Of a stretch of DNA of 64,000 bases, positions 34,834 through 42,375 are shown piece by piece; within the stretch, counting starts at the first letter, position 1, and each line of letters starts with the position of its first letter. Both the position numbers and the translations under genes were made by a program. The stretch covers positions 2,955,001 through 3,019,000 of the forward strand of contig NZ_LT629733.1 of NCBI RefSeq assembly GCF_900104785.1. Direction: 5' to 3'. This stretch comes from Formosa sp. Hel1_31_208 (GTDB lineage Bacteria; Bacteroidota; Bacteroidia; Flavobacteriales; Flavobacteriaceae). The notes under the pieces are model-generated. The model ran no database searches, was not told the origin of the DNA, and was given only the letters and a program-made list of their open reading frames with translations.

Positions 34834-35732
34834 CTAATCAATATCTTAATTTTGGTGATTAGGATTTTAAAAAACTTTTTAAAAGATACATTTTTTGCTA
34901 GATAGTTCACATCTAAATATTCTTTCTTATGGACTTCATCAACTCGACTCAGAGAGACAAGTTGTTTTTTTAATAATATCTCTTTTTGAGGTTCCTCAGT
35001 TAAATATGACAAAATACATGACTGATAATTTAATATTTTGGTGTGCATTTGCGCATCATTCAATGTTGAATAAACACCTACTCCGAGCCTGTAAACTGCC
35101 ATCTTTTCATGTAATTTTTTTATATTTCCTGAATTGGTATATATGATGTGTAAAAAATAATCTGCAACCGAACTATACTTCAATTCAAAAGGAAAATTTA
35201 CAGGTTGATTTCTGTACATAACAGAAGCGGTATGAATAAAGTTACCTTGAGTTAGCAAGTCAATTAGAGTATGGCTTTTGTTTTTGATATTATTATATCT
35301 TTCTTTAGCAATATTTTTTTCTAAAAATATTTCACCTTCCAAAATCTCTACCTCATGAAAACAAAGATTATAATCTTCATTTTCTTCTAAAAAATTTACT
35401 TGTTTTTGCAGTTTTAATGGATCGGTCCAATAATCATCCCCTTCACATAATGCAATATACTTACCTCTAGAGGATCCAAGAATATCAGTAAGATTTGCAG
35501 TCATACCGATATTATCTTTTCGGTTGATATATTTAATTATTATTCTACTTGCTGTTTCATTAATTAGAGAACGAATTATTTTGTCAGTGTTATCCGTTGA
35601 AGAGTCATTCCCGATAATTACTTCGAAACTAAATTTAGTTTTCTGCATTAATATACTCTCTAACGCTTTTTTGATATACTTATCTTGATTATAAGTAATC
35701 ATACAAACACTAACAAGCGGATCTTGAATCAT
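34830..35732 (-). CDS. Glycosyltransferase family 2 protein (CEGDDYW type, AT-rich copy)
   Basis: A 300-residue GT-A enzyme that starts MIQDPLVSVCMITYNQDKYI and has IIGNDSSTDNTDKIIRSL and the acidic motif ALCEGDDYWTDPLKLQKQVN. It is a paralogue of the GT2 gene at 30469-31434, but its DNA is much poorer in GC. The C-terminal part is basic (SFKKFFKILITKIKILIR). A 71-base gap separates it from the upstream methyltransferase; I see no full promoter there. Confidence 0.86.
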   Translation of the reverse strand: MIQDPLVSVCMITYNQDKYIKKALESILMQKTKFSFEVIIGNDSSTDNTDKIIRSLINETASRIIIKYINRKDNIGMTANLTDILGSSRGKYIALCEGDDYWTDPLKLQKQVNFLEENEDYNLCFHEVEILEGEIFLEKNIAKERYNNIKNKSHTLIDLLTQGNFIHTASVMYRNQPVNFPFELKYSSVADYFLHIIYTNSGNIKKLHEKMAVYRLGVGVYSTLNDAQMHTKILNYQSCILSYLTEEPQKEILLKKQLVSLSRVDEVHKKEYLDVNYLAKNVSFKKFFKILITKIKILIR

Positions 35733-35803
35733 ATACTTGCGTTTTTTGTGTAAGGTTTTCTATTCAAAACTTTGATCAAATTTTATCTTATAAAATTATA
35801 ATG

Positions 35804-36607
35804 TTATTCTGGTCTTACTACATATAAAACCGATTTCATATCAATACCTGAATTTTCGAAAACTGTCTTAGAAAAATAATCTACACCTAATTGTTCAACA
35901 TGAAATCCTGATTCTTTTAATCTCTGCGTAAAATCAAATTTACTGTACATTCTTACATGATCATCTTGTCCAAAATACTTCCACCTTAAGTGTTCAGATT
36001 CTAAATATTCTTCATTTTCAACAGACTTTTCTATGCTTAATAGTATCGGCACTAATAATATGCCAACACCATTTTTTTTCAAAATACGATGTAATTCTGA
36101 CATAGCTTTTAGATCATCATCAATATGCTCTAAAACATGTGAACAGATGAACATATCGAAACTATTATTATCATAAATATGCATATCTTTTATATCTACA
36201 ATATCATCGACATTATCCATAAATAAGTCAGCAGTTCGATAGTTTATATTTTTCAGCCTAGATATAAACTTAGACAAAGACTTAGCGGGTGCCAAATCCA
36301 ATAATTTTAATGAATTATCTTTATTTCCTATATGTTTTTTAATAAAAAGAGCAATTAATCTCTCCCTGTCTGATGCTCCACAATTATCACATTTATAATA
36401 TTTTAAATTTAAAGTTTCGAACAAAAAAGGTGAATAAACAAATCCATGCTCAAAGAACTTACCAAAGTAATACTCATAAAGAAAAGGACTTATAATTACC
36501 TGTTCATCGCATACAGGACAATATTTAGATTTAGCAATCTGTGCATTTTGACCACTAGGTGTTTTTCTAAACTTCTTTTTAATATAATATTTAAACTTCT
36601 TTAGCAT
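35804..36607 (-). CDS. SAM-dependent methyltransferase with N-terminal zinc-ribbon-like cysteines
   Basis: A 267-residue protein. The first 90 residues carry two CxxC pairs, in YCPVCDEQV (about residues 30-38) and KCDNCGASDRERL (about 76-88), spaced like a zinc ribbon. The methyltransferase part follows with KLLDLAPAKSLSKFISRL, DMFICSHVLEHIDDDLKAMS and ILKKNGVGILLVPI, of the Methyltransf_11 type. It probably methylates a sugar in the glycan; the acceptor is unknown. The coding DNA is among the most AT-rich in the window, with only 9 G or C in the 60 bases 36301-36360. Confidence 0.78.
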   Translation of the reverse strand: MLKKFKYYIKKKFRKTPSGQNAQIAKSKYCPVCDEQVIISPFLYEYYFGKFFEHGFVYSPFLFETLNLKYYKCDNCGASDRERLIALFIKKHIGNKDNSLKLLDLAPAKSLSKFISRLKNINYRTADLFMDNVDDIVDIKDMHIYDNNSFDMFICSHVLEHIDDDLKAMSELHRILKKNGVGILLVPILLSIEKSVENEEYLESEHLRWKYFGQDDHVRMYSKFDFTQRLKESGFHVEQLGVDYFSKTVFENSGIDMKSVLYVVRPE

Positions 36608-36609
36608 TT

Positions 36610-37311
36610 TTATTTTTCTAAAAAATTACATGTATAATTTTTAGCTACAATATCTTTAGATGTAATTCTCGGGAAATTCTTAGCTATTGTTTTTATTTTT
36701 AAAAAAGTGATTAATTTTTCAAAATCGTTCTTTTCAGAGAGATTAATTGTTATTAATCTATCTTTTGACTCATTTACCGAGAAATAGTTTTGGACATCAT
36801 TTATATGGTCCTTATATTTTTTCATTAATACTTCTTTATTATATAGTTCGATATTGTTATCAAAAAAAACATTATTCATTAAATCCCATGACCACCCTTT
36901 ATAGACATAATTTGAATTCTTTAAAGATTCTAGCGTAGGTTTTTGACCGTTATGATAAAATTCTGAATGGAATTTCAAAATAGAATTATACCACTCCTCA
37001 GGAGAACTTCGTACGGTCAGTATAAATTTGCTATTTGGAAAATACTCGAATAGATATTTAAAAGTTTTGGGAAGTGAAAATGGGACATCTTGGAAAACTT
37101 GCATCTTACTCTTCTCGCACGAATTAATTATTTTTTCAAAATCTTCATTTATATAATTGCTCAAAAGTAATTCTCCCTTAGCTTGATTAAATACTTTATA
37201 ACCGTGATTTTCAAAAAAAACACCCAACGAAGTCGTTCCTGTTTTATTCATCCCTATGCAAAATACAAGTGGTTTGTTTTTATTTTTATTGAATAGATTT
37301 AAAATTCCCAT
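36610..37311 (-). CDS. P-loop sulfotransferase family protein (4 of 4)
   Basis: A 233-residue protein. ATG 37311 is preferred because the first in-frame Met at 37353 would overlap wzt by 55 bases, against 13 bases for the chosen start. Near the N-terminus is PLVFCIGMNKTGTTSLGVFF (PAPS 5'-phosphosulfate loop), and later FILTVRSSPEEWYNSILKFH (3'-phosphate region). It is a paralogue of the gene at 33151-33804. DNA is very AT-rich. Sulfation of the exported glycan is the likely role. Confidence 0.82.
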   Translation of the reverse strand: MGILNLFNKNKNKPLVFCIGMNKTGTTSLGVFFENHGYKVFNQAKGELLLSNYINEDFEKIINSCEKSKMQVFQDVPFSLPKTFKYLFEYFPNSKFILTVRSSPEEWYNSILKFHSEFYHNGQKPTLESLKNSNYVYKGWSWDLMNNVFFDNNIELYNKEVLMKKYKDHINDVQNYFSVNESKDRLITINLSEKNDFEKLITFLKIKTIAKNFPRITSKDIVAKNYTCNFLEK

Positions 37312-38567
37312 GAAAACCTTGGTTTTAAAAATCCTGGAGATTTTCCCATCCATTCCCCTAATACTTTTTCTTCCTCGAGTATGACAAATTTTAGAACATC
37401 ATTGGAATTAAATAGTAATTTTTTCCCATCAGTTATCATAATATCAATAGCAAAAACACCTTCATTAAAAAACAAAGACGGAATTCGCATTATGATTTTT
37501 TTTGATCCTATATAAGCAATATTCTGTCCATCTAAATTAGAATTAGTCACAAATATTTTTTGTCCACTTGAATCTTTGAAGATATATACAATAACGATTT
37601 TGTCATTTTCACTCTTCTCAATATCTATGCTAATAATTACGGAATCTTTTCGATTTATTGGACTTTCATAATCTTTACTAAATCCATGAATTCCTATATG
37701 CTTTATACTAAAAGTCACATCTTCAAATTCATTTTTATCAAAATAATAAGACTTTTGACTTGAACCCTTTTGATAGTTTGAGTTTAAATAAAACTCTACC
37801 GCATCATCTTGATTCCCCTCAAACACCACCTTCCCATGTTCTAACACGATCGCCCGTGTGCACAAACTTTTCACAGCCGCCATATTATGACTTACAAACA
37901 GTACGGTGCGTCCTTCGCCTTTAGAAATGTCCTGCATTTTACCTACGGCTTTCTTTTGAAACTCGGCATCACCAACAGCTAACACCTCATCGATCACCAA
38001 AATATCGGGTTCTAAAAAGGCGGCTACCGCAAATGCCAATCGTACCCGCATCCCAGAAGAATAGCGTTTTACAGGGGTATCCACATAGCGTTCACAGCCA
38101 CTAAATTCAATAATTTCTTCTTCTTTGGCTCTAATTTCAGTCTTGGTCATCCCTAATATGGCTCCATTGAGATAGATATTCTCTCGACCGGTTAATTCGG
38201 GATGAAAGCCAGTTCCTACTTCTAATAAAGAGGCAATGCGACCTCTGGTTTTAATTTCGCCAGTTGTTGGCCCAGTGACTCGAGACAATATTTTTAGTAA
38301 GGTTGATTTTCCGGCACCATTTTTTCCAATAATACCCAAGACCTCACCGCGTTTCACTTCAAAGTTGATATCCTGCAGAGCCCAAACATAGTTACTCGTC
38401 GCCTTAGTGCTGCGATCATTCACATCTCCCACTTGTAAAAAAGGGTCGTCTTTTCCACGCAATCTATGCCACCAACGTTTCAAGTCATCACTCATCGTAC
38501 CTGTACCCACCAGACCCAATCGGTATTGTTTGCTAATATGAGATGCTTTAAGTATGGTATCAGACAT
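37299..38567 (-). CDS. wzt: Polysaccharide ABC transporter ATP-binding protein with C-terminal substrate domain (Wzt-like)
   Basis: A 422-residue ATPase of the glycan-exporting ABC-2 type. Walker A is GIIGKNGAGKSTLLKIL, the signature is KRYSSGMRVRLAFAVAAF, and Walker B is DILVIDEVLAVGDAEFQKKA. After about residue 256 comes a beta-rich C-terminal domain typical of Wzt, which binds the mature, end-modified chain in known systems. Base composition changes sharply at the domain boundary near 37800 (see findings). It follows the permease gene by 2 bases and drives export of the lipid-linked glycan. Confidence 0.92.
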   Translation of the reverse strand: MSDTILKASHISKQYRLGLVGTGTMSDDLKRWWHRLRGKDDPFLQVGDVNDRSTKATSNYVWALQDINFEVKRGEVLGIIGKNGAGKSTLLKILSRVTGPTTGEIKTRGRIASLLEVGTGFHPELTGRENIYLNGAILGMTKTEIRAKEEEIIEFSGCERYVDTPVKRYSSGMRVRLAFAVAAFLEPDILVIDEVLAVGDAEFQKKAVGKMQDISKGEGRTVLFVSHNMAAVKSLCTRAIVLEHGKVVFEGNQDDAVEFYLNSNYQKGSSQKSYYFDKNEFEDVTFSIKHIGIHGFSKDYESPINRKDSVIISIDIEKSENDKIVIVYIFKDSSGQKIFVTNSNLDGQNIAYIGSKKIIMRIPSLFFNEGVFAIDIMITDGKKLLFNSNDVLKFVILEEEKVLGEWMGKSPGFLKPRFSWEF

Positions 38568-38569
38568 TA

Positions 38570-39433
38570 TTATACGGTATCTATAAAGGTTTTCTCGGTT
38601 CGGTTAAATATAATAATTCCTAGAAAAAAGAGGATGACGGTGACGGCTGTTGTAAAAATGATACCAAAGGCACTAATAGTGCCCTCACCCAATAACATAT
38701 ATCGCGCCGTTTCAATAATATAAGCCATAGGATTATACTCTACCAGCCAGGCAATCTTTGGCAATTTTTCGCGCATCAATGCCAATGGATACATCACGGC
38801 AGAGACATACATGAGCAATTGCACGCCAAAACTCACTAAGAATTTCAAGTCGCGATATTTGGTAACTAAAGACGAAATAATCATGCCAAGACCCAAGCCT
38901 AACATGGCCATAAGTATGACGAGTATAGGAAAAAACACAATCGCACTATTCACATGAATACTGGCACCTTGCGTCACATAATAGACATAAAAAGCAACAA
39001 ATACTAACAACTGAATTCCGAACTTTACCAAGTTTGAAATCACCACCGATAAGGGCGAAATGACCCGTGGAAAATAGACCTTTGAGAAAATAGCGGCATT
39101 ACTTTTAAAGGTATCAGAGGTTGCAGTTAAGCAGTTTCTGAAATAGCCCCAAACAGAGATCCCTGCCAGATTAAACAAAAATGGAGGCACCGAACCCGTT
39201 TCGATATTCGCCACTTTATTAAAGATTAATGTAAAGGTAATGGCTGTAAATAAGGGTTGAATGAAATACCATAAGGGTCCCAGAATCGTCTGCTTATAAA
39301 CGGTGATGACATCGCGTTTCACAAACAGCAGTAACAAATCTCTATAGCGCCATATTTCTTTAAAGTTGAGATCTATCAACTTGCGTTTTGAAGAAATGGT
39401 GTAGAGCCATTGTTCCTTAGGTTGGGTATTCAA
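38570..39433 (-). CDS. wzm: Polysaccharide ABC transporter permease (Wzm-like, ABC-2 type)
   Basis: A 287-residue membrane permease with six hydrophobic segments (about residues 55-80, 90-110, 130-160, 165-195, 205-225 and 255-275). The N-terminal amphipathic segment WRYRDLLLLFVKRDVITVYK, and the LGPLWYFIQPLFTAITFTLI stretch, are typical of TagG/Wzm permeases. It forms the channel through which the ATPase pushes lipid-linked polysaccharide. The start is TTG at 39433. The 78-base gap upstream holds no promoter that I can support. Confidence 0.9.
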   Translation of the reverse strand: MNTQPKEQWLYTISSKRKLIDLNFKEIWRYRDLLLLFVKRDVITVYKQTILGPLWYFIQPLFTAITFTLIFNKVANIETGSVPPFLFNLAGISVWGYFRNCLTATSDTFKSNAAIFSKVYFPRVISPLSVVISNLVKFGIQLLVFVAFYVYYVTQGASIHVNSAIVFFPILVILMAMLGLGLGMIISSLVTKYRDLKFLVSFGVQLLMYVSAVMYPLALMREKLPKIAWLVEYNPMAYIIETARYMLLGEGTISAFGIIFTTAVTVILFFLGIIIFNRTEKTFIDTV

Positions 39434-39511
39434 AATTGATTTAAGATTTAGTTTATGCTAATATACTAAATGCTTATAGAGTATAAAATAATCGCAAGGC
39501 CTAATTCCTAA

Positions 39512-40495
39512 CTATTTATGAAAAGCGTCCCAAGTGATTCTAAGCCCTTCTTTCACCGTAAATTGTGGTTCATAACCCAATAATTTTTGTGCTTTAGAAA
39601 TATCAGCTAAGGAGTCGCGCACGTCGCCTTGTCGCGGTGGCCCATGCACCGCCTCTACCTTAGAATTGGCAGATTCCTTTAACGCATTCCATAAATAATT
39701 CACGCTAATCCGCTCGCCACAGGCCACATTAAACACTTGGTTCTTTGCCTTTTCAGAGGCGAAAAACCCACGTATATTGGCTTGCACCGCATTATCTACA
39801 AAGGTAAAATCTCGCGTTTGCTCACCGTCCCCATTAATTTGAGGTGAGGCGTTATCAACTAAAGCTTGCATAAATAACGGAATGACCGCAGCATAAGCAC
39901 CATCAGGGCTTTGTTTTGGTCCGAAGACATTAAAATATCGAAAGCCAATGACATCGGTATCATAGGTTGTTCCGAAGACATCGGCGTACAATTCATTGAC
40001 GTACTTGGTCACCGCATAAGGTGACAAGGGCTTGCCAATTTCATCTTCTACCTTAGGCAACACTTTGCTATCACCATAGGTTGAACTTGAAGCGGCATAG
40101 ACCATACGTTTAACCGTTGGAGTGTCTTTAAGTGCAATCATCATATTTAAAAACCCAGAAATATTCACCGCATTGGTGGTTGCTGGATCATTAATAGAAC
40201 GCGGCACAGAACCTAGAGCTGCTTGATGAGACACATAATCGATACCATCCATCGCCGCTTTACAGGTTTGCAAATCTCTAATATCACCAACAATAAGTTC
40301 AAAAGCTGGATGATTGTGAAACTCCGTTAAGTTTTCGCGATGACCGTTTGAAAAATCATCCAAAACACGCACTTTCTTAGCGTCATATTTTAAGAGGTAT
40401 TCAACGATATTGGAACCGATAAACCCACCGCCTCCTGTTACTAAAAATGATAACTGACTTAAATCTTCATTGTGGTATTTATTGTCGTACATCAT
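39512..40495 (-). CDS. UDP-N-acetylglucosamine 4-epimerase (WbpP/TviC-like SDR)
   Basis: A 327-residue extended short-chain dehydrogenase/reductase. The NAD-binding motif is FLVTGGGGFIGSNIVEYL (about residues 17-34), the active-site region is YAASSSTYGDSKVLPKVEDE, and the catalytic YxxxK is in SPYAVTKYVNELYA. The SSSTYGDS...LPKVE signature and the next gene match WbpP and TviC, which epimerise UDP-GlcNAc to UDP-GalNAc or UDP-GlcNAcA to UDP-GalNAcA. It overlaps the dehydrogenase gene by 4 bases. This supplies precursor for an acidic repeat unit. Confidence 0.88.
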   Translation of the reverse strand: MMYDNKYHNEDLSQLSFLVTGGGGFIGSNIVEYLLKYDAKKVRVLDDFSNGHRENLTEFHNHPAFELIVGDIRDLQTCKAAMDGIDYVSHQAALGSVPRSINDPATTNAVNISGFLNMMIALKDTPTVKRMVYAASSSTYGDSKVLPKVEDEIGKPLSPYAVTKYVNELYADVFGTTYDTDVIGFRYFNVFGPKQSPDGAYAAVIPLFMQALVDNASPQINGDGEQTRDFTFVDNAVQANIRGFFASEKAKNQVFNVACGERISVNYLWNALKESANSKVEAVHGPPRQGDVRDSLADISKAQKLLGYEPQFTVKEGLRITWDAFHK

Positions 40496-41784
40496 AATCT
40501 GGCGTCTACGGCATCTTTAGGTAATAATGATTTGACATCAAAAACAACACCGATATCCGATTTTAGTTCTTTTAAGTTTAGCTCTAAAAATTCTTTGTGA
40601 GATACGGCTAAAACGATGGCATCATAGTCAGTTTGCAACTTCGACGCATCCTCTAACAATTCAAAATTATACTCGTGTTGCACCTCCTCTTTTGAAGCCC
40701 AAGGGTCATACACATCTATTGTAACGTTATAGGTTTCAAATTCTTTTATGATATCAATCACACGTGAATTTCTAATATCTGGACAGTTTTCTTTAAATGT
40801 GATGCCGAGAATAAGCACCTTAGAATCTTTGATGCGTGCCCCTTTTTTAATCATCAGTTTCACGGTCTCTTGAGCAACATAACCACCCATACTATCATTC
40901 ATTTTTCGACCAGCAAGTATGATTTCCGGATTATAACCAGATTCAATCGCTTTTTGAGCCAAATAGTAAGGGTCAACACCAATACAGTGCCCACCCACCA
41001 ATCCTGGTGTGAAATTTATAAAATTCCATTTGGTTCCAGCAGCTTCCAAAACGGCTTTAGTATCGATATCTAGTAATCTGAATATTTTAGACAATTCATT
41101 TACAAAAGCGATATTAATATCACGTTGCGAGTTCTCGATAACTTTAGCAGCTTCAGCAACTTTTATGGACGGTGCCGAATGGGTTCCTGCTGTTATAATT
41201 GATTTATAGAGATCATCGACTCTTTTAGCGATTTCTGGCGTAGATCCTGAGGTCACTTTTAAAATCTTAGTCACTGTGTGCTTTTTATCTCCCGGATTGA
41301 TACGCTCTGGAGAATAGCCTGCAAAGAAATCTTTATTAAATTCTAATCCGGAGTGCTCTGCCAAAATTGGCACACAAATATCTTCGGTGACTCCAGGATA
41401 TACAGTAGATTCATAAATCACAATATCTCCATTTTTAAGCACCTTACCCACACTTTCACTCGCTTTTACCAAGGGTGTAAACACGGGTTTATTTAAGGCA
41501 TCGGTAGGCGTTGGAACCGTAACAATATAAATTGTAGAATCTTGGATATCGCCAGCATCATTGGAAATCAATAGCCCTTTTTCAGCCTTTGGATTTGAGG
41601 TCAACACTGCACTTAAATCTTCATTTTCCACTTCTAGGGTCTTATCCACACCGTTTTTGAGTTCAGCAATGCGAGCCGCGTTAATATCAAAACCAACGAC
41701 CATATACTTTTTAGCAAATTCAACGGCTAGCGGCAAACCCACATAGCCAAGTCCGAGTATTGTTATTTTTTTATGCGTATCCAT
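40492..41784 (-). CDS. UDP-N-acetyl-D-hexosaminuronate-forming dehydrogenase (TviB/WbpO-like)
   Basis: A 430-residue UDP-sugar 6-dehydrogenase. The NAD-binding motif is ITILGLGYVGLPLAVEFAKK near the N-terminus, and the catalytic cysteine is in LVGGHCIGVDPYYLAQKAIE. It resembles TviB and WbpO, which oxidise UDP-GlcNAc or UDP-GalNAc to the uronic acid. I chose ATG 41784, two bases after the upstream stop, rather than an in-frame TTG two codons earlier. With the WbpP-like epimerase it should supply UDP-GalNAcA. Exact substrate specificity remains open. Confidence 0.9.
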   Translation of the reverse strand: MDTHKKITILGLGYVGLPLAVEFAKKYMVVGFDINAARIAELKNGVDKTLEVENEDLSAVLTSNPKAEKGLLISNDAGDIQDSTIYIVTVPTPTDALNKPVFTPLVKASESVGKVLKNGDIVIYESTVYPGVTEDICVPILAEHSGLEFNKDFFAGYSPERINPGDKKHTVTKILKVTSGSTPEIAKRVDDLYKSIITAGTHSAPSIKVAEAAKVIENSQRDINIAFVNELSKIFRLLDIDTKAVLEAAGTKWNFINFTPGLVGGHCIGVDPYYLAQKAIESGYNPEIILAGRKMNDSMGGYVAQETVKLMIKKGARIKDSKVLILGITFKENCPDIRNSRVIDIIKEFETYNVTIDVYDPWASKEEVQHEYNFELLEDASKLQTDYDAIVLAVSHKEFLELNLKELKSDIGVVFDVKSLLPKDAVDARL

Positions 41785-41786
41785 TT

Positions 41787-42374
41787 TCAACTACATAGTG
41801 TTTTTAGAATAATATTCAAATCTAAAGAAAAACTCCAATTTCGCGCGTACTTTTTATTGATTTCAACCTTATCTGCCCAAATAATCGTTCTATTGTATGT
41901 TTCTGGGTCCACTTGATTTGCGAGTATAACTTCTTCGTTTTTATATTTTAATGTTGCCGGACCAGTTATTCCCGGTTTTAGTAACAAAATGATGCGATCA
42001 TCACCTTGTAATTGATCGGCAAAACCTTCAACATCTGGTCTTGGGCCCACAAAACTCATATCGCCTTTAAGCACATTATATAGTTGTGGCAATTCATTCA
42101 ATTTAGTCCGTCTCAGAAATTGACCTACTGCTGTGGCACTCTTGTAAATTTGTCCTATTTGATGAGGACCCGCTTTTAAAGTTCTAATCTTATAAATATT
42201 AAAACGTGTCCCATGTTGACCAATACGCGGTTGTGAAAAAATCCCAAATTGCCCTGAATCTATGGTACTCATGAGGACCAAAAAAACAATAGGAATAACT
42301 AACACTGGCAACAGCACTACAGCAAAGCAGACATCAAAAATGCGCTTTATTAGGAGTTGCTGCTTACTAATCAC
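41787..42374 (-). CDS. Short phosphoglycosyl transferase (PglC-like) with N in place of the catalytic D
   Basis: A 195-residue monotopic enzyme of the bacterial sugar transferase family. The N-terminus RIFDVCFAVVLLPVLVIPIV is the reentrant membrane helix, and YKIRTLKAG, FVGPRPDVEGF and LLKPGITGPATLKYKNEE are family motifs. The catalytic Asp-Glu dyad of PglC (D93-E94) is here Asn93-Glu94 in TKLNELPQL (codon AAT at 42096-42098). This may be a subfamily feature or a loss of the normal nucleophile. It lies 1 base from wzc and 2 bases from the dehydrogenase start. Confidence 0.85.
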   Translation of the reverse strand: MISKQQLLIKRIFDVCFAVVLLPVLVIPIVFLVLMSTIDSGQFGIFSQPRIGQHGTRFNIYKIRTLKAGPHQIGQIYKSATAVGQFLRRTKLNELPQLYNVLKGDMSFVGPRPDVEGFADQLQGDDRIILLLKPGITGPATLKYKNEEVILANQVDPETYNRTIIWADKVEINKKYARNWSFSLDLNIILKTLCS

Positions 42375-42375
42375 T

